DNA of 64,000 nucleotides from Macrostomum hystrix (lineage: Eukaryota > Platyhelminthes > Macrostomidae), in NCBI GenBank assembly GCA_950097015.1, contig CATNEN010000039.1, forward strand, positions 9,828,001 to 9,892,000, written 5' to 3'. Below, in pieces: positions 33,127 through 44,700 of the stretch. The notes under the pieces are model-generated. The model was not told the origin of the DNA. It saw only the letters and a list, made by a program, of their open reading frames with translations, and searched no databases. The translations under genes and the position numbers were made by a program. The first letter of the stretch is position 1. Every line of letters begins with the position of its first letter.

Positions 33127-34680
33127 TCAAGCGCGTCTTGGCTCCATCACCAGCCGGTACTCCTTGGGCGACGAGACCAGGCCATCGGAGTCCTGCATCA
33201 AGCTGGCCAGCTCTGTTGGTGAGGTATCGTCGGCTAGTCGGAACCGGAAGCGTCGTACCAGCTTGGCAACAACTAGTTGAATCATCGTCAAGGCCAGGCG
33301 TTTTCCTGGACAGAAGCGCGGTCCCACAGAAAATGGGTTTACTTGCTTCGACTCCTGAAATTCGCCGTCGGGGCGAGTCAGGAACCTGTAGGGGTTAAAT
33401 TCGTCAGGCGACTCGCCGAAGATGCTTGTGTTGCGATGCGCTTCGCGCAGGTTTGGAAACACCCAGGCTCCGGCCGGTACGCGGTAGCCCAAGACGGAAA
33501 TGTCTTTTTTGGCACGGTGATTGATAGCTGTTGGCAGAGGCGGATGGAAGCGCAGGACCTCGGTCACGAGAGCCAGCAGGCGATGAGGCTTCTCATTTGG
33601 TTGGTCATTGGAAAGCGATTCGGGCAGTTCAGAGAGCTCCTTGGCCACTTCCTCCTGGAATGCGCCGCCTTTGTAGGTTGCTAGGTAGAGAAAGATCCAC
33701 TTCAGGCAGCTCGAGGTTGAGTCAGTCGCGCCGATGAATATGTCAAAAATGGTCACTGCCAGGCTGCCTTCGCCTCTATTCTTCAGGTCAGCCAACTCTT
33801 GATCGTTGATAGCCGCTTCAACAAAAGAAGCTGACTCGCATCCGCTGTTCTCCTGACTGATCTGGAGGATCTGATCCTCAATGAAGCTCAGCAGCATCCG
33901 GATGCTGAGCTGGGCGTTGCGAGTCTTCTTGACCAGGTAAAATAGCAGGTTGGGAAAGGCCAGAAGGTAAGGTAGTAGCACAGCCGTTGAGAAGGTCGAG
34001 TAGATGTCCTTCTGCACTATTGTCTGCACGGCCTTCAGTCTGTCCGTGAACTCCTGATTGTCTGAGGCACGATGCCCGAAGATGATGCGGAACACAATGT
34101 TTGCGGTGACCTGAGTGAAGAGCTCGCTTGGAATCAGCTTCTCGCCACCCAGCTTGGCGACTCTCAGCTGCAGCTCCTCCTCCAGCACGGGCTCCAGCTC
34201 CGTTGGTTGGCAGCTCCGAATGAATCGGTGCACAAACTTGCGGTGCTTCTTCCAGGCTAAGCCCTCGCCCAGAGCCACTCCGTTACCGTTGAACAGCTTC
34301 TTCGACCACAGTCCCTGAGGCCTTCCGGACAGCTCTTCGTGATACTCCTCTAACGCGTGGATGGCCTCGAAGCTGTTCAGTGACACCCAGTACTGGCCGG
34401 CCAGCTGGAAGGCGAAGATCGCGCCGTACTGTCGCGTGCCCTGGGCCAGCCAGCGCCGGTAGGGCAGGCTGATGAACGGATAGGATCCGAGCATCGGCAG
34501 GCTCGGCGGTCCCGGCAGTCGTTTGCCAACGGCTGCAGCCGCGGCGCGTCGACGCAACGCGCTCCGATTGGCCGACAACAGAAAGCAGGACGTCAGCACA
34601 ATGAAAATTGAGACAAGGACTAGCTGAGTCCGCTCAACGAACAAATCCGCAGGATGTGCGCCAGAAAACAGCAGTTCCAT
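33127..34680 (-). CDS. Cytochrome P450 monooxygenase, microsomal, clan 2-like, single exon
   Basis: One uninterrupted frame of 517 aa. It is a heme-thiolate oxygenase that would use NADPH-cytochrome P450 reductase at the ER; the substrate cannot be told. An N-terminal membrane anchor lies at about residues 20-42 (LVLVSIFIVLTSCFLL), followed by the proline hinge LPGPPSLPMLGSYPF. Other family marks are the C-helix WKKHRKF, the I-helix oxygen-binding FIGATDSTSS, the K-helix ExxR in TEVLRF, FNPYRF in the PERF position and the heme loop FSVGPRFCPGKRLA with its cysteine ligand. All key residues are present. The lack of introns contrasts with most neighbouring genes. The overall pattern resembles CYP2-clan enzymes, but the family within the clan is not resolved. 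Confidence 0.95.
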   Translation of the reverse strand: MELLFSGAHPADLFVERTQLVLVSIFIVLTSCFLLSANRSALRRRAAAAAVGKRLPGPPSLPMLGSYPFISLPYRRWLAQGTRQYGAIFAFQLAGQYWVSLNSFEAIHALEEYHEELSGRPQGLWSKKLFNGNGVALGEGLAWKKHRKFVHRFIRSCQPTELEPVLEEELQLRVAKLGGEKLIPSELFTQVTANIVFRIIFGHRASDNQEFTDRLKAVQTIVQKDIYSTFSTAVLLPYLLAFPNLLFYLVKKTRNAQLSIRMLLSFIEDQILQISQENSGCESASFVEAAINDQELADLKNRGEGSLAVTIFDIFIGATDSTSSCLKWIFLYLATYKGGAFQEEVAKELSELPESLSNDQPNEKPHRLLALVTEVLRFHPPLPTAINHRAKKDISVLGYRVPAGAWVFPNLREAHRNTSIFGESPDEFNPYRFLTRPDGEFQESKQVNPFSVGPRFCPGKRLALTMIQLVVAKLVRRFRFRLADDTSPTELASLMQDSDGLVSSPKEYRLVMEPRRA

Positions 34681-34769
34681 GATCGATTTCGTGAATGCTT
34701 GCTGCTCGGACCAGTATTACGTCTCCTATGTACTACTTTCACGCCGCTTAAAATCGTCTGACTGAGCTG

Positions 34770-34815
34770 TATTTATGCAGTTCTTTATCACAAATCTCGC
34801 ACGTGAGCAGGTGCG
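34770..34815 (-). promoter_or_regulatory. Possible P450 core promoter
   Basis: On the minus strand a TATA-like CATAAATA lies about 90 bases before the ATG. A CACGTG E-box lies about 30 bases farther upstream next to a CACCTGC. The call is from position and motif only. Confidence 0.3.
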
Positions 34816-37800
34816 GCCAAGGGCTGTCATAGCGGCGTTTTATCGCTCGAAAGCATTTTGGTACACTAGCACCTGTGTCTGAAATTAAAAACAAAAGAAT
34901 GTTTTTGAATTCTTTATAAGCAACGAAAATAGAGTGTTGAAATCAATAATTTAATTGATTAATTCAAACCAAAATACTCGTACTATAAATATGTGTGGTT
35001 CTTTTTAGGTCTTCTAATAAAATATCATATCGTACACTTTGGTTCATATTAAATCCGGTATCATCACAAAATTTACATTTCTTTCTAAATTTTTCTTTGT
35101 CTAGGATAATTCTTTCTTTTTTTCCTTCTTTCAGATTCATCCATTTTCCAGTCAAAGTAAAAGAGATTGACAACATTGGAGAATTAAACTTTTAATGCCT
35201 AATTGCCTAATTACATTAGAAGTGACATCGGGGTAGATAAGATGCCATTATTTATAGACTTTCGGGGCAGGAAAGTCTCTATTAGTGCAACTGCACCAAT
35301 AGAATTCAAATAATTTTGTCATATCTGTCCGTCACAAACTACAGGTCAACTCTCGTAGTCTGACTGCAGTGAAGTATGATAAATCATTCTCTTGTTATTT
35401 TCTTCGTTCATGAGCACTGTTGCTAGGTCGGAGTCGAAGCACCCGCCGGTATTGGCACTGCACAATAAAGGCTACTCGTAATTTTAGATCAATGCCTTAA
35501 TTGGTCGGTATTTCGTAACCTTGGCAGGCTTGAGGTTGTCGTAGAAGACAGGTATATTATTAGAAGGTGCTTTGCAAATAATAAATATTATTCTATATTT
35601 GCGGAGGAAGGGGTTGTATCGTGCCTCTATCGTTGCCTCTATTTCGACAGTATAGCAGCGCAACACGCAAGAGGCAACATCACACTGCAGCCACACACAC
35701 ACACGGTGTGTACATCTGCCCTGCCTTTTTCATTTTAAGGCAGTGGTGTATAGGGCGTTGCACGAAAAGCCACCAACCCCCTCTATATACGGAAGCTGTG
35801 CCCTAAACGAATTTTATATCTGGAATACCGATCTCTAATACTTTCCCGCTATAGGTTGTCTATGAGAGAGTTGCACGGACAACTTTAATAGATGTAAATC
35901 TAGCTTAATTATGCGTACCAAATATGCTTCTTGTGTGTATTTTGTAATACCGGATTGCTGACTTCAAACTAAAGAATCATGCATGCATAACGGTTCTCAA
36001 GCCGGGCATGGCGATAGATATGATTAAAGTCATGAAATTAAAATTAAACTTAGTTAGATATCAACGAAGTTAGAAGTTAATTAGAAGCTATCTTCTAGTT
36101 AATAAGGTACAAACAGATAACGTATACCATGATTAGTGCACTCCAACTATAAAATTTCAGCTCTTACGACCAGACCTCAGTAGTGAGTGACAGCATTCCA
36201 TGATAATGTACGAGCAATAAATTACTCGCTGCTGCATAGCCATAATTAGTGCCGTTGCACGACGACAAAAAAACTTGCCATTTTTAAAGGGTCGCACCAA
36301 AAGTTTACTTAGACTATATTCTTAGACATACAGCTGTGTATTCTCAAGCACTCGGTTTTCAAAGGCACAATGAAGCAGCACACTTGGCTCAATATAATGT
36401 ATTTAACCGATCCGAACTTGACGAGTTTTGTTTATTTTCTGTTTCTATGTCTAATCATCCTGCAATATTGTACGAGCGAAGTGATAAAAAATAACATTAT
36501 AGGCACTTAGAACATTTTTGACTAAAATGTTCTATCGATTAGTCGTGGTATGGTGGTCTCACTTTATGAACGGTATATGCAGTAAAAAAGTATCGCTTTT
36601 TACGCCGAAGTTGTTGTTGTTAAGAGGTTTGGGTCTAAGACCCGCGGGTCAGCCCTGGGAGGGGCTCTTCCACTGTATATTTATTGGATACGATTGACGA
36701 AAAATATTTTACACGATAAAAAAAACGAATGGAAAATATTTTTTGGTATATTGAGTGCGCATGATTGGGATAAAAAATGGGTCCTCACAAAGATTAGGAC
36801 ATCAGGATAAAAGAGGAAATCTAAGACAAGCGCATAGTACATATGATCGAATTTGCAAAGCCTAGCCAACCCCCAAATTGGTTAGGGTATCGCATTTTCG
36901 CATTTGTAATTTAGCAGAAAGATTAGAGCTTATAGTAATTAGATTGATAGCTTTTGGCGCATCGCAAGGGGAGCAGCCTAGGTGAGCAAGGGGAGCAGCC
37001 TAGGTGCGCAAGGGGAGCAGACAAACACAAGCAATTTTAAGCGCCAAAAACTTGAAATAATTTAATTTACAAAAGAAAAGAAAGACTCTCCGATAAAACT
37101 ATTTTTTAAGTGAACAAATGATAGTTGTACCACAGTAAAATAACGTGCGAACTTTATCATTACCTTTTGACTAATACAAATCCAAAAGTTACATGAACCG
37201 TTACTTAAACATCTCGCCATATTGCCGGATGAAATATATATAATAATAAGTGTACAATTTTCGGACATATAAAACGACGTAGTTGTATTCCACTCAAGAT
37301 TACGTAAATTTATAATTCTGCTGGACATTAAAATCCGTTTGGTTATACTCACAAGCAAAAATATAAAAAAACTTTTTTCGTGCTGTGTGACTTTTGAATT
37401 GTTTTTCTCTTGTAAAGGTTCAAAGAAACTTCGTTTTTAAACTTTAGTAAGTCGCATTTACACTTTAGTAATACTTTGATATTCAATTTACATTAAAAAA
37501 CAATGAGAATATTTCCAATGCGATTTTCATATCTGTATTTTAAAAAAGATTAAAAAAGAAACACTCTCTAATCATTAAATCAATTTTTACTTCAGGTATT
37601 AAACTTACTGACAGATAAAAAAAATACTTCAACTAGGCCTAGCGGGCGCCGGGCGGCAAGGCTCCGTTAAGATGAGTCAAGCCTAATAAAGTATAGTTGG
37701 ATTGCTCTGCCATGTTTTAATTAAGCTCAAACTCAAAACGTTTACTTCATGTAATTATATAGGCCTAAGACAGTAGCTAGTAGAGCTGTAGAGAAATAAA

Positions 37801-37969
37801 TAATGAATAATAATTGATTACACATGCCCCAATTGGGCCAGATTTGCTGCGTGCAGCCAACAGTACAGCCGCAGCTTTTGCGTGGCACTTCTGACGATTG
37901 CATATGGCTGTTCAGTCCATGGAATGGGGACGCCACACCTACCCTCAATTACCCCAGCTAATACTAGTA
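34816..37969. other. AT-rich spacer without a gene
   Basis: No supported gene. A decayed SINE fragment (about 35650-35815) carries TGTACATCTGCCCTGCC. Three tandem copies of AAGGGGAGCAGCCTAGGTG are at 36967-37020. A stretch at about 37830-37935 resembles the tail of SINE family B (GTTCAGTCCATGGAATGG). Confidence 0.4.
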
Positions 37970-38619
37970 GGGTAATGTATCATCAACCGAACAGTGTATC
38001 TTCAAAGCCGAACAAGAATTTTGACTTCTTCCTTCGTCTCGTGCAAGACAGAAACAAGCTATTGTGTTTCACAGAACAACTAATTTGAAAGTTGAAGAAA
38101 TTATCTACAAGCTGAGGCATGATGTGCAATGAAGCATTAAGAGGAAAGAAAGATATTAATGTTTCAGTAGAAATTTTTATTGCAAAAGACTACTTTTTAA
38201 CAACATTTTTTCAGTATGTACTTTAGACGAAGATTGTATGTGGTTGCTTGCCAATTAAATTACCATAAATGTAGTTATTTATAGAGCATGAAAAATGCAT
38301 TCAAATGACATAATTCATGATAGTTCACTCCTTAAAATGATTAACCACTCACTCAAATTGTAAAACCAAACATCAAATTCTCTGTTTGGTTTGAAGATAC
38401 ATGAAAATCATTGTTCAGTTTTAGATGAAAAAGCAGGAATAACTTTTTTCTATTTGATAAAATAGAAAAGCAGATACTTTTTAGAAAGAGGTAACTGTTT
38501 TCTATAACTTGGCTTTTTATTTATCATCATCAATCAAAATATAAAATATGTAGGCCCCCTAGCTTAGGTTCGAAGTTAAAAAGTACACATTCTTGTTTGG
38601 CTGATGATACATTACCCTA
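37968..38619 (+). mobile_element. TA-flanked MITE, left copy of an inverted pair
   Basis: The element at 37970-38617 starts GGGTAATGTATCATC and ends GATGATACATTACCC, a 15-bp terminal inverted repeat. TA is present on both sides. It is 648 bp and encodes no transposase. TA duplications are typical of Tc1/mariner-type elements. Confidence 0.75.
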
Positions 38620-38624
38620 CCCAT

Positions 38625-38775
38625 TTAACAGCTGGGTGAACTGAAGCAATGCAGAATTAGGTGTCTTTCTTTTTTCTAAAGGAAAATAATTGCTCCAGTG
38701 GAGTCTCGAATCGAACCCCGACCTTCAAGTCATGAACCCGACACTCTAACAACTAGGCTACAACCTTGTAGAGAG
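38625..38775 (-). mobile_element. tRNA-derived SINE (family B) between the MITE pair
   Basis: In reverse it reads TTGTAGCCTAGTTGTTAGAG with GTCGGGGTTCGATTCGAGAC, a tRNA-like A and B box pair. AATTCTGCATTGCTTCAG and ACCCAGCTGTTAAATGGG follow in the body. It is the best-preserved family B head in the window. Confidence 0.72.
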
Positions 38776-38941
38776 AAGCAGTAGTTTATATATATAGGCC
38801 TAATCTAATAATAGCTTAAGCTTAAGCGCTCTGCTGATTTGTCGTTCTTTGTTGCAAACAAACATAAAAACTTTTAAGCTTTATAAGTAAAACATATTTA
38901 TACATTTGCCAAAATGTAATAATTTGTCTATAGGGCCTAGA

Positions 38942-39596
38942 TAGGGTAATGTATCATCAATGAAACAAGAATGTGTATTTTTTAACTTCAAACCTGAGCT
39001 ACAGATTTTCTATTTAAGATATGATGATAAATCAAAAGCCAAATTATAGAAAACAGTTACATCTTTTTAAAAAGTAGGGCCTATCTGCTTTTGCTATTTT
39101 ATCAAATAGGCCTAGAAAAAAGTTATTCCTGCTTTTTATCTAAAACCAAACAATGATTTTCATGTATCTTCAAACCAAACAGAGAATTTGATGTTTGGTT
39201 TTACAATTTGAGTGAGTGGTTTAATCTTATTTTAAGGAGTGAGCTATCATGAATTATGTCATTTGAAAGCATTTTTCATGCTCTATAAATAACTATATTT
39301 ATGGTCATTTAATTGGCAAGCAACCATATACAATCTTCGTCTAAAGTACATACTAAAAAAATGTTGTTAAAAGTATGCTTTTGCAATAAAAATTTCTACT
39401 GAAACATTAATATCTTTCTTTCCTATTAATGCTTCATTGCATATCATGCCTCAGCTTGTAGATAATTTCTTCAACTTTCAAATTAGTTGTTCTGTGAAAC
39501 ACAATAGCTTGTTTCTGTCTTGCACGAGACGAAGGAAGAAGTCAAAATTCTTGTTCGGTTTTGAAGATACACTGTTCGGTTGATGATACATTACCC
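38942..39596 (-). mobile_element. TA-flanked MITE, right copy, inverted
   Basis: 38944-39596 (653 bp) is the reverse complement of the left copy over nearly its whole length, with scattered differences. For example, CTTGTTTCTGTCTTGCACGA near 39509 matches the complement of 38034-38057. It has the same terminal inverted repeats. TA is present at the left edge, but TG follows the right edge. Confidence 0.78.
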
Positions 39597-40660
39597 TGGC
39601 CATAGGGTAAGCCATAGTTTTTAAAACAGCAAGGTTGTTGTCAGTTTTCATATATTTTTATTTAGCTTAGGCCTACTTTTGGCTGAGGTAGGCCCTAAAA
39701 GTTGATGCCAGTTATTAGATAAGCCCTTATGGGGTATTTGATTATCTTGAGGTGTCTCCCCTTTATTTATTCAACACAACTGGTAGGCCTTAACGGCTTA
39801 AGCCAATTTAAAAGGGCAGATACTGCCAGATAGTAATTTTTTTGAATTTGGGGCAGAAGACAATGACATATCCAATCTAAAGTAAAGACAGGCTTCCAAA
39901 ATAATACTTAAAATAAGCTTCCTAAAATATAAAAATAGTAGGGTTGTTGCCACCTTGGTCAAAAGGGTTGATTGTATTATGTTGTAAGATTTCTCTTGCT
40001 TTAGACCTTTTGGAGAATAATTAGCACCTGAAAAGTCAAGGCTTGAACTAAAAAAAGTTATATATTGACTATCTCCACACAGTGCTACAGAGACATAGTT
40101 CAATGTATTTAATAGTCTCAAAGAAATTTCTCTTTTCCAAAAGAGATTTTTCAAATGTTCTCAGGAATCAGTCCCATATCCACAACCACAAGATTTCCTG
40201 AGATATTAGCATAGGATACTTTTCTCTTATCTATTCTTTTGAAAAATTGATTTTAGTTTTTTTATTTTACTTGACTAATTAATTAAAACATTGTGTTTTC
40301 TGTAGTGTTGGTAACATCATTCATAGCAAAACTAATAAAGTTAGCCCTCTCTGAGAAGAAAAGCAGCTGTTCACTGTTGTCTTTAGCAAAAGAAAGCTTC
40401 TTTTTTAGACTACATGGTGTGGTAGAAACATGATATTTTACTATGTGGAATCACAGCAACAATATTGTCTAGTGGTGGCTGAATTAGCTAGGTGAAAAAT
40501 GCAATATACAATGAAAAGTAAACAACTGCTGAAAAGCAGTACAAATAATTGCCAGAATTGGCAAATGGCTTTGTAGTCCTATTTCAAATTGGAATGTATA
40601 AGATATCCAATATCTATTATATAATTTTTAAGTATAATATAAGTATCATACATTTGAGTT
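39597..40660. other. AT-rich spacer
   Basis: No gene or known repeat. A minus-strand frame of 118 codons at 39798-40154 has no domain and AT-rich codon use, unlike real genes in this window. Confidence 0.35.
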
Positions 40661-40898
40661 TGTGTTCACATACATGAGCAACACCTGGCCAGGTGAAACG
40701 AGGGCCAAGCAAGGTAAGTTGCAAAAACCAATCAACCAAGAGCAAAAAATCAAAGGGGGGACCAAGGGACAAAAAAGGAAGGCGTGAAGAAAAGGAAGAA
40801 GGGGAGAGAAAAAAAGAGCAAACTAAGTCGTAAATAGAGCAAAAACTAAGTCGCACGGCCAGCTAAGATTTAGGAGGTTGCGCATGTATGTGTGTTCA
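40661..40898. mobile_element. hAT-like MITE, copy 2, with perfect 8-bp target duplication
   Basis: The element at 40669-40890 (222 bp) has ends CATACATGAGCAAC and GTTGCGCATGTATG and is flanked by TGTGTTCA on both sides. It shares most of its interior with the copy at 12199-12495 but is about 75 bp shorter. Confidence 0.88.
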
Positions 40899-41773
40899 GG
40901 CAGCTTAAGCTGTTGTTTTAGTCATATCTAAGAATGGATCGACAAAATTGATTTTTTAGGGAATAATCTCAGTACAGAATATTGTGATCCTACAGGTATC
41001 TGAAAGCCTACAGATCAAGGTAGCTGCAACTCCCTAGGTCCTCAGTCAAGCACTGGCTATCCCAAAGGCAAAGACCCTAAGGAATGACAGAGATATAAGA
41101 GAACTCACCACACAGTGTGAAATTGATGGGATAGTCTAAGGTAACTTTGGCCAGATTAACTTATTGTGGTAAGAGGCTCAGTCATTGTAGCCTGTGGTCT
41201 GGGCCATAATCAGGTGCATTTATTATCAATGGCTGATAAGAACTGAGACAAAAAGATAACAAGGTGCACAGGGCCAGGTGAGATGTACTTATAGTAATCA
41301 GGACATCAGGGGTAGGCTGGGAATATCAATAAATATTAATTGGGGTATGTCAGGCTAACTGGTGGGACAGGGAACAAGAAAGAGATGAAAAAATGATTGG
41401 GCATGTGTGTGGGCTTTGTCACAGCGGAGTTGATTTGGACTAACCGATTTTGTATTTATAAATAATGCAACTTAAGATGTACTTAAGAACATAGTATTAA
41501 ATATTATGTTGGTATAATAATTGATATAAACCTAAAATGTCTAGTAATTTAATTATCATTGCACTAGCTAAGTATTAGATAAAGGAATATGATGTATCAG
41601 ATGTCAAAAAAAATTATTTTTTAATTATGCATAATAAATATGCTCATTCTAGAAATCTTTTGTCCTTAGAATAATTATAAACTACACACAATTTTTTTAT
41701 ATAAACAGTGACGCTGTCTTGTAAGCTTGCAAACGAAGCTTTGTTCTACTGTGTTGTCTTGTTTTCATTCCAG
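40899..41773. other. 5' flank of AP-1 gamma
   Basis: AT-rich; no clear coding first exon was seen. It ends in a strong acceptor (gttgtcttgttttcattccag) at 41773. Confidence 0.35.
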
Positions 41774-44700
41774 AAGGGCATAATTACTGGAACACCAAAG
41801 CGGCTGCGGGATCTGATCCGGGAGATTAGGTCGGCGCGCACCGCAGCGGAGGAGAGAGCCGTTGTCAACAGGGAGTGCGCCCAAATAAGGGACAGCTTCA
41901 GAGAAGAGGACAATGCTTACCGGTCAGTTTAATAAGTTTAGTCTTACAAAATCCTTTAGATTCTGCTCCTAATCCCCCATCTCGCTGATCCTTCAGGCTC
42001 CGCTTCCACTCTCCCTGATCCTTCAGGCTCCGCTTCCACTCTCCCTGATCCTTCAGGCTCCGCTTCCACTCTCCCTGATCCTTCAGGCTCTGTTTCCACT
42101 CTCCCTGATCCTTCAGGCTCTGTTTCCACTCTCCCTGATCCTTCAGGCTCCGCTTCCACTCTCCCTGATCCTTCAGGCTCCGCTTCGACTCTCCCTGATC
42201 CTTCGGGCTCCGCTTCCACTCTGCCTGATCCTTCAGGCTCCGCTTCCACTCTCCTTGATCCTTCAGGCTCCGCTTCGACTCTCCCTGATCCTTCAGGCTC
42301 TGTTTCCACTCTCCCTGATCCTTCAGGCTCCGCTTCCACTCTCCTTGATCCTTCAGGCTCCGCTTCGACTCTCCCTGATCCTTCAGGCTCTGTTTCCACT
42401 CTCCCTGATCCTTCAGGCTCCGCTTCGACTCTCCCTGATCCTTCAGGCTCCGCTTCCACTCTCCCTGATCCTTCAGGCTCCGCTTCGACTCTCCCTGATC
42501 CTTCGGGCTCCGCTTCCACTCTCCCTGATCCTTCAGGCTCCGCTTCCACTCTCCCTGATCCTTCGGGCTCCGCTTCCACTCTCCCTGATCTTTCGGGCTC
42601 CGCTTCCACTCTGCCTGATCCTTCAGGCTCCGCTTCCACTCTCCCTGATCCTTCGGGCTCCGCTTCCACTCTGCCTGATCCTTCAGGCTTCGCTTCCACT
42701 CTGCCTGATCCTTCAGGCTCTGTTTTTACTCTCCCTAAACCTTCAGGCTCCGCTTCCACTCTCCCTGATCCTTCAGGCTCCGCTTCCACTCTCCCTGATC
42801 CTTCAGGCTCTGTTTCCACTCTCCCTGATCCTTCAGGCTCCGCTTCCACTCTCCCTGATCCTTCAGGCTCTGTTTCCACTCTCCCTGATCCTTCAGGCTC
42901 CGCTTCCACTCTCCATAATCCTTCAGGCTCCGCTTCCACTCTCCTTGATCCTTCAGGCTCCGCTTCCACTCTCCCTGATCATTCAGGCTCCGCTTCCACT
43001 CTCCATGATCCTTCAGGCTCCGCTTCCACTCTCCTTGATCCTTCAGGCTCCGCTTCCACTCTCCCTGATCCTTCAGGCTCCGCTTCCACTCTCCTTGATC
43101 CTTCAGGCTCCGCTTCCACTCTCCCTGATCATTCAGGCTCCGCTTCCACTCTCCTTGATCCTTCAGGCTCCGCTTCCACTCTCCCTGATCATTCAGGCTC
43201 CGCTTCCACTCTCCTTGATCCTTCAGGCTCCGCTTCCACTCTGCCTGATCCTTCAGGCTCCGCTTCCACTCTGCCTGATCCTTCAGGCTCCGCTTCCACT
43301 CTGCCTGATCCTTCAGGCTCCGCTTCCACTCTCCCTGATCCTTCAGGCTCCGCTTCCACTCTGCCTGATCCTTCAGGCTCTGTTTTTACTCTCCCTAAAC
43401 CTTCAGGCTCCGCTTCCACTCTCCCTGATCCTTCAGATTTCACTGCATCCTTAAGAATTTGTATCCGCTATGCCAGATCCTTCAGGTTCTGTTCACATTA
43501 TCCAAAATCCTTAGCTTCTGTTTCCAAATTCCCAAATCTTTTAGGTCTTTTGTCTCTGCATCCTTAAGTCTTTTGGGTTCTGCTGTCAACCTGTCATATC
43601 CAACAATTTCTATTTTTACTTGAAGCCCTCATTCTTTTGATAAGGAACATGCCCAGTAAAGCTAGTTGCCGCATCTGAAATGTCCCGTTTCGTCTCGCCT
43701 TGCAGATGCCGCAACGTGGCCAAGCTGCTGTACATCCACATGCTTGGCTATCCGGCCCACTTTGGCCAGATGGAGTGCCTGAAGCTTGTCGCCTCTACGA
43801 AATTCTCCGACAAGCGCATCGGCTACCTGGGCGCCATGCTACTGCTGGACGAGCGGGCCGAGGTGCACCTGCTGGTGACCAACTCGGTGAAGAACGACAT
43901 GAATCACAGCACGCAGTACATTGTTAGCCTGGCCCTGTCCACCCTGGGCAGCATCTGCAGCGCCGAGATGAGCCGCGACTTGGCCGGCGAAGTTGAAAAG
44001 CTCATCAAATCTAACAATGCCTACGTGAGAAAGAAGGCCGCACTGTGCGCACTGCGCATCATTCAGAAGATACCGGACCTCATGGAGATGTACATCCCCT
44101 GCGCCAGGTCACTGCTTAATGAGAAGAATCACGGTGCGTCCGATATGAGTATTACATTATCCCAGTATCTCATAATACCAATCCCTTAAAAGGTAATAAT
44201 ACTGCGGGCTGCGGGCAATGGCACATCATTTGGTGACACTAGACACGCAGCCAGCGTGGAGGCAATTCTGCCCATTTCGCTGACTCCTGAGCACACATTA
44301 TGTACTCAGTATTTTGTACTCAGGCACACGCTTACACAGGTGTGTACATCTGCCCTGACTTTCTCATCGTCAGACAGTATACACTCTCAGTGTGCATCGG
44401 AGGTTGCCCCCTTAAATGCGTAATTGCACGACAAGCCACCAAAGCCTTCTGTCCGCGGCTGTACCCCAAATTACTATGGCCTCGCTGCGGAATCGAGCTC
44501 AGGGACCTTGGTACCAGAAGCAAACGCTTTAGACCAGGGGTCGACAAACTTATTTGCTAGCGGGCCAAAGAGAAAACTTAAAAGATTATAGCAGGCCGCA
44601 TGGACTGTAGAAATATGAGATTAGGTAGAGACAAGACACGGGAGAGACGAAACACGAGAGAGACGAGAAACGGTAGAGACGAGACACGGGAGAGTCGAGA

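Noticed and set aside
39798-40154. 118-codon minus-strand frame
   Set aside because: AT-rich codon use unlike true genes in the window, no domain, no splice partner.
41956-43454. Open frames of 337 and 399 codons across the 30-bp array
   Set aside because: The array lies wholly inside AP-1 gamma intron 1, whose flanking exons join perfectly in phase.
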